A stretch of DNA of 29,983 bases from a virus: the IMG/VR virus record IMGVR_UViG_3300032299_001134, positions 1 through 29,983 of that record; one strand, 5' to 3'. Under the pieces are notes generated by a model, which saw only the letters and a program-made list of their open reading frames with translations, searched no databases and was not told the origin of the DNA. Position numbers and translations under genes: made by a program. Of this stretch, positions 13,518-22,125 are shown piece after piece; within the stretch, counting starts at the first letter, position 1, and each line of letters opens with the position of its first letter.

Positions 13518-15832
13518 CTACTCGAAAGTATAAATCTCCATTCGGACTCGATATCAGGAGTATCAACCGCTATATCTACATATTCTGCTATACTATTAAC
13601 AGGTCTCGTAAAGTCTACTGAGACTCTACCTATACCGGTAACAGAATATGTAGTTAAAAAGAACTGTCTAGTATCTAGCGAGTAGTCAAATGACGTTAGA
13701 ACAAACTGCTGCGTTGAATATACCTTCTTATCTAATGCCGATGCAGTAGGCATAAAGGATAGTATTGTATCAAATAAACCAGTAGAAATTGTAACACCCT
13801 GATAAAAATCTACTCCTGATAGTAGATTTGTAGTACTATCTAAATAGATAAAATCAGCAGATACCGGGCGGAATGCCGATAAGAGAGGGTTAGAAGGTTT
13901 AAGACAATTTATAAAGTTAGTTCCAGAGATTGTACTAAGCAGCGTGTAGGATGTAGGTACACCGTCAAGAGCTGAAGCTATAGGCATTGCGGTTACGATA
14001 GTAAAGAAATCATCTTTTGACACTATACTATTTTTCGTAATATCAGTTGTGTATAAGGAAGATAATATAGTATTATTGGAAAAGTTAGTAGCAGAAAGTG
14101 TAGACTGCGCTACAAAGTTGGTTATAGCATCAGCTCTACCGGATAACAAGTAGTTAAAAGTTGAATTACCTCTATACCCCGTATCAACTATCTCTTTCCC
14201 GTCCCATATAACTCTAAATGCGTCAAGTCTACCAATAGCACTACAAGATAAATTAAAGCTATTATTATTACGAGTAATAGGTATTCTCGTTATGTATCTT
14301 CCGCTATAGGTAGTCGCTGTAACAAGTGAGAAGAGACTTGAATAATTATTAAATTCACCTGCAGGCGGTAAAATAGATAGGTACCAAACAGAATTAACTA
14401 CAGGTGAATCTACATATAGCTCATAAACATCGCTGTTATTAGTTTTACGGGTAAAGTTAATAGAACCAGATCCAGCACCTACAACAGAAGTATAGTTTGC
14501 ATCTTTGAGCAAGCTGTTATAGTAATCACTTCCTAGGAACCCTGTATTAACCTCTTCAACTCCATCGCAAAGCAAACGCAATCTGGTTGCTCCTGGTCCT
14601 AAATCGTAATTTAACACCGTAGTACCTAATGTCTTACCTGCACTTATTTGGATTCTCTTTGTACTCCTATTAGCTGATAATAAGAAACTATTAATAGGTG
14701 TAGTATACTCTCCGAAATAATCAACATCACAAGGATATAAAATATCTTCAAATTTAAACACTGGTAGAGTTATAAGCTTATCAATATCACCCAATATACC
14801 ACTTAAAGTCTCGCTACCACTTAAAGTTTCGCCCCAAGAATATCTATAAACAAGAGATATTAAGTTTCTTTTATTACATCCATAAATAGGTTCATAAACA
14901 GAAGATAAGCCTAATACATCAGTAATATCTCTGTAATTATATAATGTTAAGGGTACTTTGAATCTAGTTGCAAGAAATTTATTAGGAGTTTCTATATTGC
15001 CGTCAGCAACTAGAAGAGCGGTATTTATATTAGAATAAATAGCCGATCCAATTGGCGAAGATAAATTCTCATACTTTGTAAATACGGTAAATACCCTATT
15101 AGTATTGTCGATTACAGCAGAGACTATAGAGGGTGAAAAAGTAGATTCGGGTCTACTCTCAAATGAATATAATAGCTTAGAAGGATAATCGTCTCCAAAC
15201 TTAGGAAGCTCCTCATTATTATTCAATAGAATTAATTTATTATCAGAATAAAAGGTTCTATAATACGGTATGTTATAAACAACCGAGGTAGTAGGTATAT
15301 AGAAAGTTACATCATTAGCAGTATAGAAAGGAACGCTTGTCTCTTGTTTACCGTCCCAGTTTGTAGTTAATCTATACTCAAAATTAATATTTTGACCATA
15401 CTGAACCTCAACAGCTGATAGTAATACACTTCTAGCAAACCCAGTTTCTCTATCTGTTTTAATAGCAAACTCTCTTATAGTCTCAACCGAACTAGTTGAT
15501 TTAAAAGAACTAAATGTAGAATAGAAAATTCTAGTATCTAGATCGTAAGTAAATACTTCTATATTATTTCTAGATATATTAGAAAACTCTTTATTTATAC
15601 TCGGTGAAACTACTCCTGATAAACCATAACTTGCTGAAGTAGTAGCAAAGCTACTACTGGTTCCTAAATCTAATAAGTTAATTGCATCAGGTATAGCTGA
15701 TGTATATAAAGTTACAAGACCAGAGGACAAAATAGTATTTTTACACCAACCAGTATCAGTAACTATATTTCCACCGGAGAGTGTAGTTACTCTATACTCA
15801 CCATAAAGGTTTACTTTTACTAAATTATCCAT
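13514..15832 (-). CDS. large tail-fibre or adhesin-type protein with internal duplication
   Basis: 772 residues, very rich in Ser, Thr, Asn, Tyr and beta pattern, with few Lys or Cys, typical of phage fibres. The N-terminus (VKVNLYGEYRVTTLSGG, then TGWCKNTILSSGL) resembles the conserved start of phage tail appendage proteins. The C-terminal half holds two related segments. One has LLCDGVEEVNTGFLGSDYYNSLL, then INFTRKTNNS and VDSPVVNSVWYLSIL. The other has VIWDGKEIVDTGYRGNSTFNYLL, then VDFTRPVNS and VDTPDIESEWRFIL. An 18-base tandem repeat (14798-14833) encodes a repeated ETLSGS/I. It overlaps the upstream gene by eight bases. Receptor binding or baseplate decoration is inferred. Confidence 0.7.
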   Translation of the reverse strand: MDNLVKVNLYGEYRVTTLSGGNIVTDTGWCKNTILSSGLVTLYTSAIPDAINLLDLGTSSSFATTSASYGLSGVVSPSINKEFSNISRNNIEVFTYDLDTRIFYSTFSSFKSTSSVETIREFAIKTDRETGFARSVLLSAVEVQYGQNINFEYRLTTNWDGKQETSVPFYTANDVTFYIPTTSVVYNIPYYRTFYSDNKLILLNNNEELPKFGDDYPSKLLYSFESRPESTFSPSIVSAVIDNTNRVFTVFTKYENLSSPIGSAIYSNINTALLVADGNIETPNKFLATRFKVPLTLYNYRDITDVLGLSSVYEPIYGCNKRNLISLVYRYSWGETLSGSETLSGILGDIDKLITLPVFKFEDILYPCDVDYFGEYTTPINSFLLSANRSTKRIQISAGKTLGTTVLNYDLGPGATRLRLLCDGVEEVNTGFLGSDYYNSLLKDANYTSVVGAGSGSINFTRKTNNSDVYELYVDSPVVNSVWYLSILPPAGEFNNYSSLFSLVTATTYSGRYITRIPITRNNNSFNLSCSAIGRLDAFRVIWDGKEIVDTGYRGNSTFNYLLSGRADAITNFVAQSTLSATNFSNNTILSSLYTTDITKNSIVSKDDFFTIVTAMPIASALDGVPTSYTLLSTISGTNFINCLKPSNPLLSAFRPVSADFIYLDSTTNLLSGVDFYQGVTISTGLFDTILSFMPTASALDKKVYSTQQFVLTSFDYSLDTRQFFLTTYSVTGIGRVSVDFTRPVNSIAEYVDIAVDTPDIESEWRFILSSS

Positions 15833-16289
15833 TTATATATATTAAGTTAAAACTATTATATGACCCTACTGGTACACCATAAGGTCCAGATATATTTACA
15901 TTACTTACTGTTAACTTCCATGGCTCGTTAAAGCTTGAAAGTGATAGAATTACGCTTTTATCTATACTTTCGTAGTAAAAACCACTTAATCTATATAGGT
16001 TAGTACCCGTTAAACCTATATTTGCAGAGATGCAATAACCGAAATTAAAAATATCTATAGCTGTAGCAGCATTAACACATGTACTCTCGGGGCAAAAATT
16101 TATACCTATACAGCTACCCTCGTATAAATTATGATATGTGCTTATAGCATCACCTCCATCGCTAAAAGCGGGCTCATATGTCTTTATCTTAGGTATCTCA
16201 AATGTAACACGCTCTTTAGTATCGTACGGCGCTATATCATCAGGTATAACTATTCCGTAATCTGTATCTGTAAGAGCTGGTAATTTCAT
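15825..16289 (-). CDS. small cysteine-containing tail-associated protein, unknown
   Basis: 154 residues, no family recognised. Beta-rich with several Tyr and Gly residues and three Cys close together (SCIGINFCPESTCVNAATAIDIFNFGYC), which could form disulfides in a particle or bind metal. The end (VSNVNISGPYGVPVGSYNSFNLIYING) looks like a beta-sandwich edge. It sits between the collar-domain gene and the large fibre gene, overlapping the latter by eight bases, so a tail-fibre accessory or fibre connector is likely. No promoter seen before it; it is probably read through from upstream. Confidence 0.6.
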   Translation of the reverse strand: MKLPALTDTDYGIVIPDDIAPYDTKERVTFEIPKIKTYEPAFSDGGDAISTYHNLYEGSCIGINFCPESTCVNAATAIDIFNFGYCISANIGLTGTNLYRLSGFYYESIDKSVILSLSSFNEPWKLTVSNVNISGPYGVPVGSYNSFNLIYING

Positions 16290-16300
16290 CTAAAAGTAGA

Positions 16301-17080
16301 TTAAATCTTAATGCAGTAGAGCATCGCAATGTTTGCTGGTCTGGTTGTCATAACCATCGCATTCGCCTGTACTGAGTCTACAGTACCTGGGTAGTACCCA
16401 ATAATTTTTAAAGACGTTTCATTTACAGATGCAGGCTCACCGTATAGTAGGGACCTCATTGTCGCCGCACTATCATCAACATTATTCCACAACGAAACTA
16501 CCACTCTAGCAGTCTTAGAAGGATCACCCATCGGAACTACAGTAGCAGCTTGTTTTGAGCCAAAAGCTCCTGAAGTAGTACTGTCAGAGTTTGTACCACT
16601 ACCACGTACAAAATAACCGCGAAGATCAGGCAAGTTAAAAGTTGTGCTGTTGTTTCCAGTGCCATATAGTGTACCAATAGCAGCAAATAAATTAGCGTAT
16701 GTTGTTCTACTAACCGCTGCACCATCACAAACTATCCATCCACTAGGAGCTGTAGTCTTTGCAAAAGGCATCACTGCTCCCGACGGTATTGAGTTGTCAA
16801 TTTGCTGCTGTATATTAGATCTTGCACCTGCTAAATAACTTATTTCTGTAGCTGTAGTAGTTGAAGATCCAACCTTACCTATATTTGTTGAAACAAGAGC
16901 TTTTGATACTGGAAGATTTTCTGTATCAATAGTACTAGCAGCACCTTTTATTATACTTGATCTCAAAGAAGCTAATGTCCATCTTCTCTCTCCACCAGAA
17001 GCTGCTTCTGCAAATCCAACGACTTGATCCGTATCAACAGGAGCCGTCCCCTGAGCAAAATTATTAAAATTAACTGGCAT
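16301..17080 (-). CDS. tail collar-domain protein (short fibre-like)
   Basis: 259 residues. The central part is a Phage Tail Collar domain: GAVMPFAKTTAPSGWIVCDGAAVSRTTYANLFAAIGTLYG, then STTFNLPDLRGYFVRG. This trimerising module is found in T4 gp12-type short fibres and many fibre proteins. The N-terminus (NFNNFAQGTAPVDTDQVVGFAEAASGG) is a typical attachment segment. The C-terminus (SLKIIGYYPGTVDSVQANAMVMTTRPANIAMLYCIKI) replaces the usual GG-ending tip with a different beta segment. It lies in a run of fibre genes, upstream of the cysteine-containing protein. The start is preceded by an A/T alternating run and no Shine-Dalgarno sequence. Domain call confident; exact tail position unknown. 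Confidence 0.85.
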   Translation of the reverse strand: MPVNFNNFAQGTAPVDTDQVVGFAEAASGGERRWTLASLRSSIIKGAASTIDTENLPVSKALVSTNIGKVGSSTTTATEISYLAGARSNIQQQIDNSIPSGAVMPFAKTTAPSGWIVCDGAAVSRTTYANLFAAIGTLYGTGNNSTTFNLPDLRGYFVRGSGTNSDSTTSGAFGSKQAATVVPMGDPSKTARVVVSLWNNVDDSAATMRSLLYGEPASVNETSLKIIGYYPGTVDSVQANAMVMTTRPANIAMLYCIKI

Positions 17081-17094
17081 ATATATATATTTAG

Positions 17095-18078
17095 TTAAAA
17101 GGGATGAATCGGGAAGTTATTCTTAGTAAAGATCTGCGTACCATCCTCTAATGTCACTAGACCGAGTGGAGGTGCAGTTGTGGTAGTCGTAGGTAATGGT
17201 GGTATTATTGGCGCAGGGGTAGTTGTGGTAGTTGTTGTAGTGGTCGTTGTAGCAGTCCCTAAGTTAGGTACATATATATTTAAATCAGGATTAGTAGTAC
17301 CTTCTACGTGAAAGTTTTTAAGATACATTTTACCTACTCTATTATTTTGTATAGAACTTATAGGGGATGCAAAAGATATACCAGCGTTGTAGAATGTAGA
17401 AGTAGCAAAATTTAAAGTTACATCCTGAGATATTAAGTTTCTAAACTCCTCTTCTGGTGAATATCTATAATCTACATAAATCGTTCTACCTACATTACCC
17501 AATCTAACGCGTATGGTCTTATAAGTAAGTGTATCTTCTATAACTTTAAACCTACTGTCTATGCTACTTAATGGTTTATGAAAATTATAAATATTGAAAG
17601 AGTATTTAGGAAATCCACCCCTTACAGTAACAGAATTTTTATATATTTTATCTAGAGGTAGACCATCGCGGGTAGCTCCTGGTCCTGCTGTAGCAGACGC
17701 AGCAAAAAGACCTGTAGAATCAAAACCTACTGCTAAAACCCCTCCGTGTCTATAAGTAGAGTAATCTAATTCAGATTGTTCAGCTACTACTATGTTAAAT
17801 GCATTCTCCGTTTGTATAGAGCTTTGAGGTATATTAGAAGTATCGAGAAGAACATTAAGCTTTAACGGGCTAATAGAATATCCTAGATCAATACCTCCTT
17901 CTGAATCTCCAACACCAATACCACTACTGCATAAAAATGCAGTAAAACCGCCTTCAGTTAAAGAAGTTCCATTAATAATATAATCAAACGACCACACTAT
18001 ATCATAAAACGGAGAATACGCGTCTTTTGAAACTAGATTTAAGCTTTTAGCATTGCTACTAAGCGAGGGATACAACAT
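17095..18078 (-). CDS. lectin-like tail protein with threonine-rich linker
   Basis: 327 residues. Residues about 20-160 resemble an L-type (legume-like) lectin beta sandwich: GGFTAFLCSSGIGVG, GGIDLGYS, then GGVLAVGFDSTGLF. The latter two correspond to the strand pair that places the Asp of sugar-binding sites. A region GVLAVGFD-to-YVDYRYSPEE supports a complete domain up to about residue 270. Near the C-terminus is a run of 11 Thr after NLGTA, then PAPIIPPLPTTTTTAPP, a flexible or glycosylatable linker, and a short end GLVTLEDGTQIFTKNNFPIHPF. Thr codons are mixed, so the run is kept by protein selection, not by replication slippage. A late-type GATAAATA lies seven bases before the ATG. Binding of host or environmental glycans is inferred. 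Confidence 0.65.
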   Translation of the reverse strand: MLYPSLSSNAKSLNLVSKDAYSPFYDIVWSFDYIINGTSLTEGGFTAFLCSSGIGVGDSEGGIDLGYSISPLKLNVLLDTSNIPQSSIQTENAFNIVVAEQSELDYSTYRHGGVLAVGFDSTGLFAASATAGPGATRDGLPLDKIYKNSVTVRGGFPKYSFNIYNFHKPLSSIDSRFKVIEDTLTYKTIRVRLGNVGRTIYVDYRYSPEEEFRNLISQDVTLNFATSTFYNAGISFASPISSIQNNRVGKMYLKNFHVEGTTNPDLNIYVPNLGTATTTTTTTTTTTPAPIIPPLPTTTTTAPPLGLVTLEDGTQIFTKNNFPIHPF

Positions 18079-18085
18079 ACTCTAT

Positions 18086-18093
18086 TATTTATC
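18086..18093 (-). promoter_or_regulatory. late-type promoter box GATAAATA
   Basis: Minus-strand box seven bases before the ATG at 18078, differing from TATAAATA at one base. It lies between the stop of the small upstream gene (18094) and the lectin-like gene. Confidence 0.5.
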
Positions 18094-18306
18094 TCAAGAC
18101 TCTTTTACAAAGACACACGTTATACCTTTATCTTCCTCAAAACTAGATACATGCTTTAAAGTAAATCCCATTTTTTTATATTCCCGAAATAATACTTTAA
18201 AATGTTCTTTATCTATGTTTAAAACCACGCTTTCTCTTTTCTCATCCACGAGAACATAATCAGTAAACTCCTCACCTAAAGTATATGCTCTACTATGCTG
18301 TTCCAC
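18094..18306 (-). CDS. small hypothetical protein, GTG start
   Basis: 70 residues, starting with GTG; the ATG two bases earlier is out of frame and stops quickly. Sequence EFTDYVLVDEKRESVVLNIDKEHFKVLFREYKKMGFTLKHV and a final GITCVFVKES suggest a compact alpha/beta fold. No family recognised. It lies between fibre genes in a small-gene gap, eight bases after the stop of the 53-residue gene, so both may be one transcript. It lacks fibre-like composition and may be a regulatory or chaperone-type small protein. Confidence 0.6.
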   Translation of the reverse strand: MEQHSRAYTLGEEFTDYVLVDEKRESVVLNIDKEHFKVLFREYKKMGFTLKHVSSFEEDKGITCVFVKES

Positions 18307-18314
18307 ATAATTAT

Positions 18315-18476
18315 TTAATCATTTAAATACATTAATATCTGCGATAACTTATCGTGAATGTTTACTAAGTCGTCAAAACTTATCTCATCATTAATTGATG
18401 ACTTATATGACTCTACTATTTTTTTGAGAAGAACAAAATCTTCTTCATCTAATCCTTCAACTATTATCTCATTCAT
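18315..18476 (-). CDS. 53-residue acidic hypothetical protein
   Basis: ATG at 18476 to TAA at 18315. The product starts MNEIIVEGLDEEDFVLLKKI, continues VESYKSSINDEISFDDLVNIHDKLSQILMYLND, and is acidic and all-helical by pattern. It fills the gap between the large fibre gene (stop at 18483, six bases upstream) and the GTG-start gene eight bases downstream, which is why I accept it in spite of its size. No function recognised. Confidence 0.55.
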   Translation of the reverse strand: MNEIIVEGLDEEDFVLLKKIVESYKSSINDEISFDDLVNIHDKLSQILMYLND

Positions 18477-18482
18477 AATTTA

Positions 18483-20930
18483 TTAAAACTCAGCTTCTGC
18501 ATCCCATCCAATTTGATACAAGGTAGCTGCTGCAGGTGTATTTACAGGAGTACTAAAATAACCTAACCCCATAGTCGTTGTAGTATTAGTTGGTATAGTC
18601 GCACGGGACAATGTTTCACCATCGTTTTCTATCTCTGCCCCTGTAATTGCTGTTCTCGTACTGTTTAATATAGATGCTTTTCCTCTAGACGGGCTCCACA
18701 TATGAAATATAGGATCAAAAGCTTTAGGTACAGTAAATCTTATACCTGGATGATTAACTGTTGAAGGTGGTAGTACTACATGTATAGATCTTGATCCATT
18801 AGGGTCACTATTAAGATGTCCTCCTAATTCATAATACCGCTGACATAGAGCGAATTCCATTTGCTGGGGTCTATGTTCAAAAGGTGTAGGTCCTTTACCT
18901 ACTTCAAGTTGAATCTGTGCTATATCATAATAACCTCCATCTACACCAGATAATACATTAGTACAAAGTGTGGAAAGTACAGGCATAGTCATAAAATTAC
19001 CTATAGGGTAATCTAATTCTGTACCTGAACCGGGGTAGAAGTAATTAAATCCGTTAGCTGTAGCGCTTATAGAGTGTCCATGAGCTATAAGTATACCTCT
19101 AGACCAGTGAGTCTTAATATCCACTTGATATAACCACGAACTAAGAGGAGGTAAAAGACCTCTCGAACCTATAGGGGTATAACTAGGTCGTTCCGGATAC
19201 CGACCCCCAACAAGAGGAATTTCACCGGGATCATATGCAAATGCCGAGACTTGCTCAAAAGTAGGCATTGTATATGTATGTGTAAATTTCTGCCATTCTG
19301 TAGTTAGGGGCATTAAGTTTGAAATAGTTGCCGGTGTCCATAAACTACCTTCTCTTGAATGTATTTGGGATTCAGAGAAAATATAAGTATCTTTGCTCGC
19401 TCTTGCCCAAAAAGAAAGCGTTACTGGTTTACCTAGTATTTCGCTAGCGTTCTCTATATTCTGTATACAAAAATTACCAGTATGGTTAGACAGACTATCA
19501 TATAAGTTAGTACCGTCTCTATATGTACCTACGCCATTTTGATAGGAAAGTCTTAAGAAATAATTACCATTTAGTTGAAAGTCATCTCCGTCATCCCCTG
19601 TTATAGGAAAGTTAGTTCTATTATTATTCTCCCTTGTTACCGAAAACTCACCCCTTGCATTAGATGCCGCTGAAGAATAGGTATTCCACCTATCTGCCGT
19701 CATAACAGTACGAGTACCATTAGATGTATATGTTGGTATATTACTTACAGGTACATTTAGTGTTTGAGTTCTTCTCTGCCAGAAATCAAAATTACCGTTT
19801 ATAACTTTATTTCTAAATCCTAAAGATCCAGAAGTATCTAGCTCTATTTTAACTGAACCATCAAGAGGTGAAAATGATTCCTGGTTTTGCATTTCTGTAC
19901 CATTAACAGTTGCAACAAGAGGGTATGTTAGCTCCATATCGACATTCGCAACGTTATCTGGTAGCGCCTTAATAATATAAACCATTCCCTTAGCAGATAC
20001 AGGTGTCTCGTCTCCTAGCCCGCTCGCAACAGGATATAAAGTAGCTGTTTGTGGAGTCTGAGTACCGTAAATAGTTTTATTTCTTAAATCAGGAATTATA
20101 AAATTACCAGCTATAACATTGCCAATTATCTGTGCTAATTCAGGATATTCTGATTGCGCTACGCTTTGACCATGACAAGCAATCCAACCATACGGTATAT
20201 TGGTTGTATTTGTGCTAGGAAACGGCATGATAGTTCCAACTGGTACAATAGCGCTACCTGAAACAAATAGCGTTTCACCACCAGGGCTATCTCTCCAGTT
20301 TAAATTACCAGCAACATCAGAATATAAAAACCCAGCACCACCATTACCAGGAAGCGTGTAAGTTGTGCTGTTTCCAGTACCAATTTTATAATTAAAATTC
20401 CGAGGTAGAGTTACACTACTAAAGTTCTTAGTCGAAATTTCATCAACGTTTATGGTATTTGATAAAGTTATTTTATTAGATGGATCTAAAGTTAATCCAG
20501 AGCCAAGCGCATTTGTTGATATATTACCTGCAGATAGTGACCCTACTTTAATTTGATTTGTAAAAGAATCAATAGTTATAGTATTATCACCCTCAGTGTA
20601 TATACCACCAATAGCCTTCCAGCTCGACTCCTCTCTCCAATCGGGTCCGACGTATGTATATAGAGTATTATTACCTCCTGCGAAAATTAAATCACCTGTA
20701 AAGGTAGTTGCGAGTTGATTATATGGTAGAGGATACGTTCCGAGGAAACTAACACCCCCAGCAGGTACACCTCCTATAGTCTGCCCATCGCCTATATATA
20801 GCTTTTTTGTATCTACAGTATATCCTAATTCACCCTCAGATAGAGTTACGTTTTTTCTGTCTGCATCTGTACCTCTACGTACTAGTAGCTTGAGAAGAGT
20901 GTTTTCGTAGATTTCTATTTTCTTTGCCAT
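18483..20930 (-). CDS. multidomain tail fibre with attachment, collar and CBM-like domains
   Basis: 815 residues from ATG 20930; a longer frame to 20984 is open, but it would overlap the upstream gene and the paralogue starts at the equivalent residue. N-terminus: LVRRGTDADRKNVTLSEGEL, then GYTVDTKKLYIGDGQTIGG, the short fibre-attachment module seen in Mtd-N/phage fibre starts and shared with the next gene upstream. Residues about 230-320: collar domain (VGTIMPFPST, YGWIACHGQSV, GNFIIPDLRNKTIYG). From about residue 370 LGFRNKVINGNFDFWQRR opens a carbohydrate-binding-module-like beta sandwich (TADRWN, LRLSYQNG, VTLSFWARAS, WQKFTHTYTMP, QIQLEVGKGPTPFEHRP) often found in marine phage fibres. Receptor binding is the likely role. 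Confidence 0.8.
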   Translation of the reverse strand: MAKKIEIYENTLLKLLVRRGTDADRKNVTLSEGELGYTVDTKKLYIGDGQTIGGVPAGGVSFLGTYPLPYNQLATTFTGDLIFAGGNNTLYTYVGPDWREESSWKAIGGIYTEGDNTITIDSFTNQIKVGSLSAGNISTNALGSGLTLDPSNKITLSNTINVDEISTKNFSSVTLPRNFNYKIGTGNSTTYTLPGNGGAGFLYSDVAGNLNWRDSPGGETLFVSGSAIVPVGTIMPFPSTNTTNIPYGWIACHGQSVAQSEYPELAQIIGNVIAGNFIIPDLRNKTIYGTQTPQTATLYPVASGLGDETPVSAKGMVYIIKALPDNVANVDMELTYPLVATVNGTEMQNQESFSPLDGSVKIELDTSGSLGFRNKVINGNFDFWQRRTQTLNVPVSNIPTYTSNGTRTVMTADRWNTYSSAASNARGEFSVTRENNNRTNFPITGDDGDDFQLNGNYFLRLSYQNGVGTYRDGTNLYDSLSNHTGNFCIQNIENASEILGKPVTLSFWARASKDTYIFSESQIHSREGSLWTPATISNLMPLTTEWQKFTHTYTMPTFEQVSAFAYDPGEIPLVGGRYPERPSYTPIGSRGLLPPLSSWLYQVDIKTHWSRGILIAHGHSISATANGFNYFYPGSGTELDYPIGNFMTMPVLSTLCTNVLSGVDGGYYDIAQIQLEVGKGPTPFEHRPQQMEFALCQRYYELGGHLNSDPNGSRSIHVVLPPSTVNHPGIRFTVPKAFDPIFHMWSPSRGKASILNSTRTAITGAEIENDGETLSRATIPTNTTTTMGLGYFSTPVNTPAAATLYQIGWDAEAEF

Positions 20931-20934
20931 ATTA

Positions 20935-22122
20935 TTAAGTATATAAGTAAATTGGTATTGCGATACGTCCAGGTATTGTTTCACCGCTTTGTGTAGTAAC
21001 TCCAGATAATGATAAGAATCCTGCTGAACGTAACGTAATTAGGTTATTATTACTATCGTGAACAGTAATACCTGTTGTAGCTTCAGTATTTAAAGCATAA
21101 CCATTAAACGCAGTTAACCCAGGGTTAGTTGCACATGAGCTTAGTATATCATATACAGTGCTTACAGTACCTGTAACTCTGCCTCTATCATTTACTATAA
21201 CAGATTGTAAATATCCGGTTTTCTCTGTCTTCGCTAAGTTAGATGGTGGATCTCCTTCCACTAGAGTAAGAGCGTCTGAAACAACGGTGAACTGATTACC
21301 ATTATAATTTAAACCTAATCTACCGTCTGTAGGATCAAAGCTAACAGGAGGGTTATAATTATAAAATCTAGTATATATTAAAGCGCCAGCACCGTCTTGC
21401 TTCATCCCTTTAGTACTATCGAAGGTAGTGCTAAAATTAATATTACCAACAGATATAGAGGCTGCTCCAACAGGTACACCTGTCACCGCTAGTTGATTTG
21501 ATACAAATCCCAATCCTCCATTAGGGTTTAAGTTAAGCCCTATTTGACTTCCATTACCACCGTTTATTCCTCTGTTAAAAGAATTAGATCCTATATTGGT
21601 ATGATCTATTAAACCTACTTTAATCTGGTTTCTATCATTAATAATTACTGTAGACTTATCTACGTTTGCAGATAAGCCGTTAATAGATGTAGCAACAATT
21701 CCTCCTTGTGAATATGCTGCATCAGAATTAAACTTATTAGCTCCTACGCTGTTGTTTCTTAGCTGAAGTACACGTCTTTGACCCTTATTAACGTATTCTA
21801 TTGTTGTATCGTCTGTTTCTGCACCTATAAATTTCCATGCAGATAGCTGACTGTAGTCTGTACCAGTTAATTGATATAACCAACCAGCTTCATTTACTAT
21901 ATCGCCCTGTGCAGCGTTTGTGGTTGTTCTTAAATTTTGTGTGTTGACAGGTAAGTGAAATATAGGAGATACAGTACTACCGCCCTTCGTAATGCCATCA
22001 CCAACATATACACGACCTGTATCTACAGCATATCCTAGCTCTCCCTGTTCAAGAACCACTGTTCTGCGCTGAGCGTCCGTTCCGCGCCTTATTTTAAGCT
22101 TTATAATTGTAATATCTGGCAT
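20935..22122 (-). CDS. tail-fibre protein, N-terminal paralogue of the next gene
   Basis: 395 residues. The N-terminus (LKIRRGTDAQRRTVVLEQGE, then LGYAVDTGRVYVGDGITKGG) is the same attachment module as in the 815-residue fibre four bases downstream, so the pair arose by duplication of that module. The rest is repetitive beta-rich fibre shaft (NGGNGSQIGLNLNPNGGLGFVSNQLAVTG) without a recognised tip domain; the end GRIAIPIYLYT is short. It lies between the gp12-like gene (three bases upstream) and the larger fibre. It may trimerise with, or link, its paralogue. Confidence 0.75.
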   Translation of the reverse strand: MPDITIIKLKIRRGTDAQRRTVVLEQGELGYAVDTGRVYVGDGITKGGSTVSPIFHLPVNTQNLRTTTNAAQGDIVNEAGWLYQLTGTDYSQLSAWKFIGAETDDTTIEYVNKGQRRVLQLRNNSVGANKFNSDAAYSQGGIVATSINGLSANVDKSTVIINDRNQIKVGLIDHTNIGSNSFNRGINGGNGSQIGLNLNPNGGLGFVSNQLAVTGVPVGAASISVGNINFSTTFDSTKGMKQDGAGALIYTRFYNYNPPVSFDPTDGRLGLNYNGNQFTVVSDALTLVEGDPPSNLAKTEKTGYLQSVIVNDRGRVTGTVSTVYDILSSCATNPGLTAFNGYALNTEATTGITVHDSNNNLITLRSAGFLSLSGVTTQSGETIPGRIAIPIYLYT

Positions 22123-22125
22123 ATA

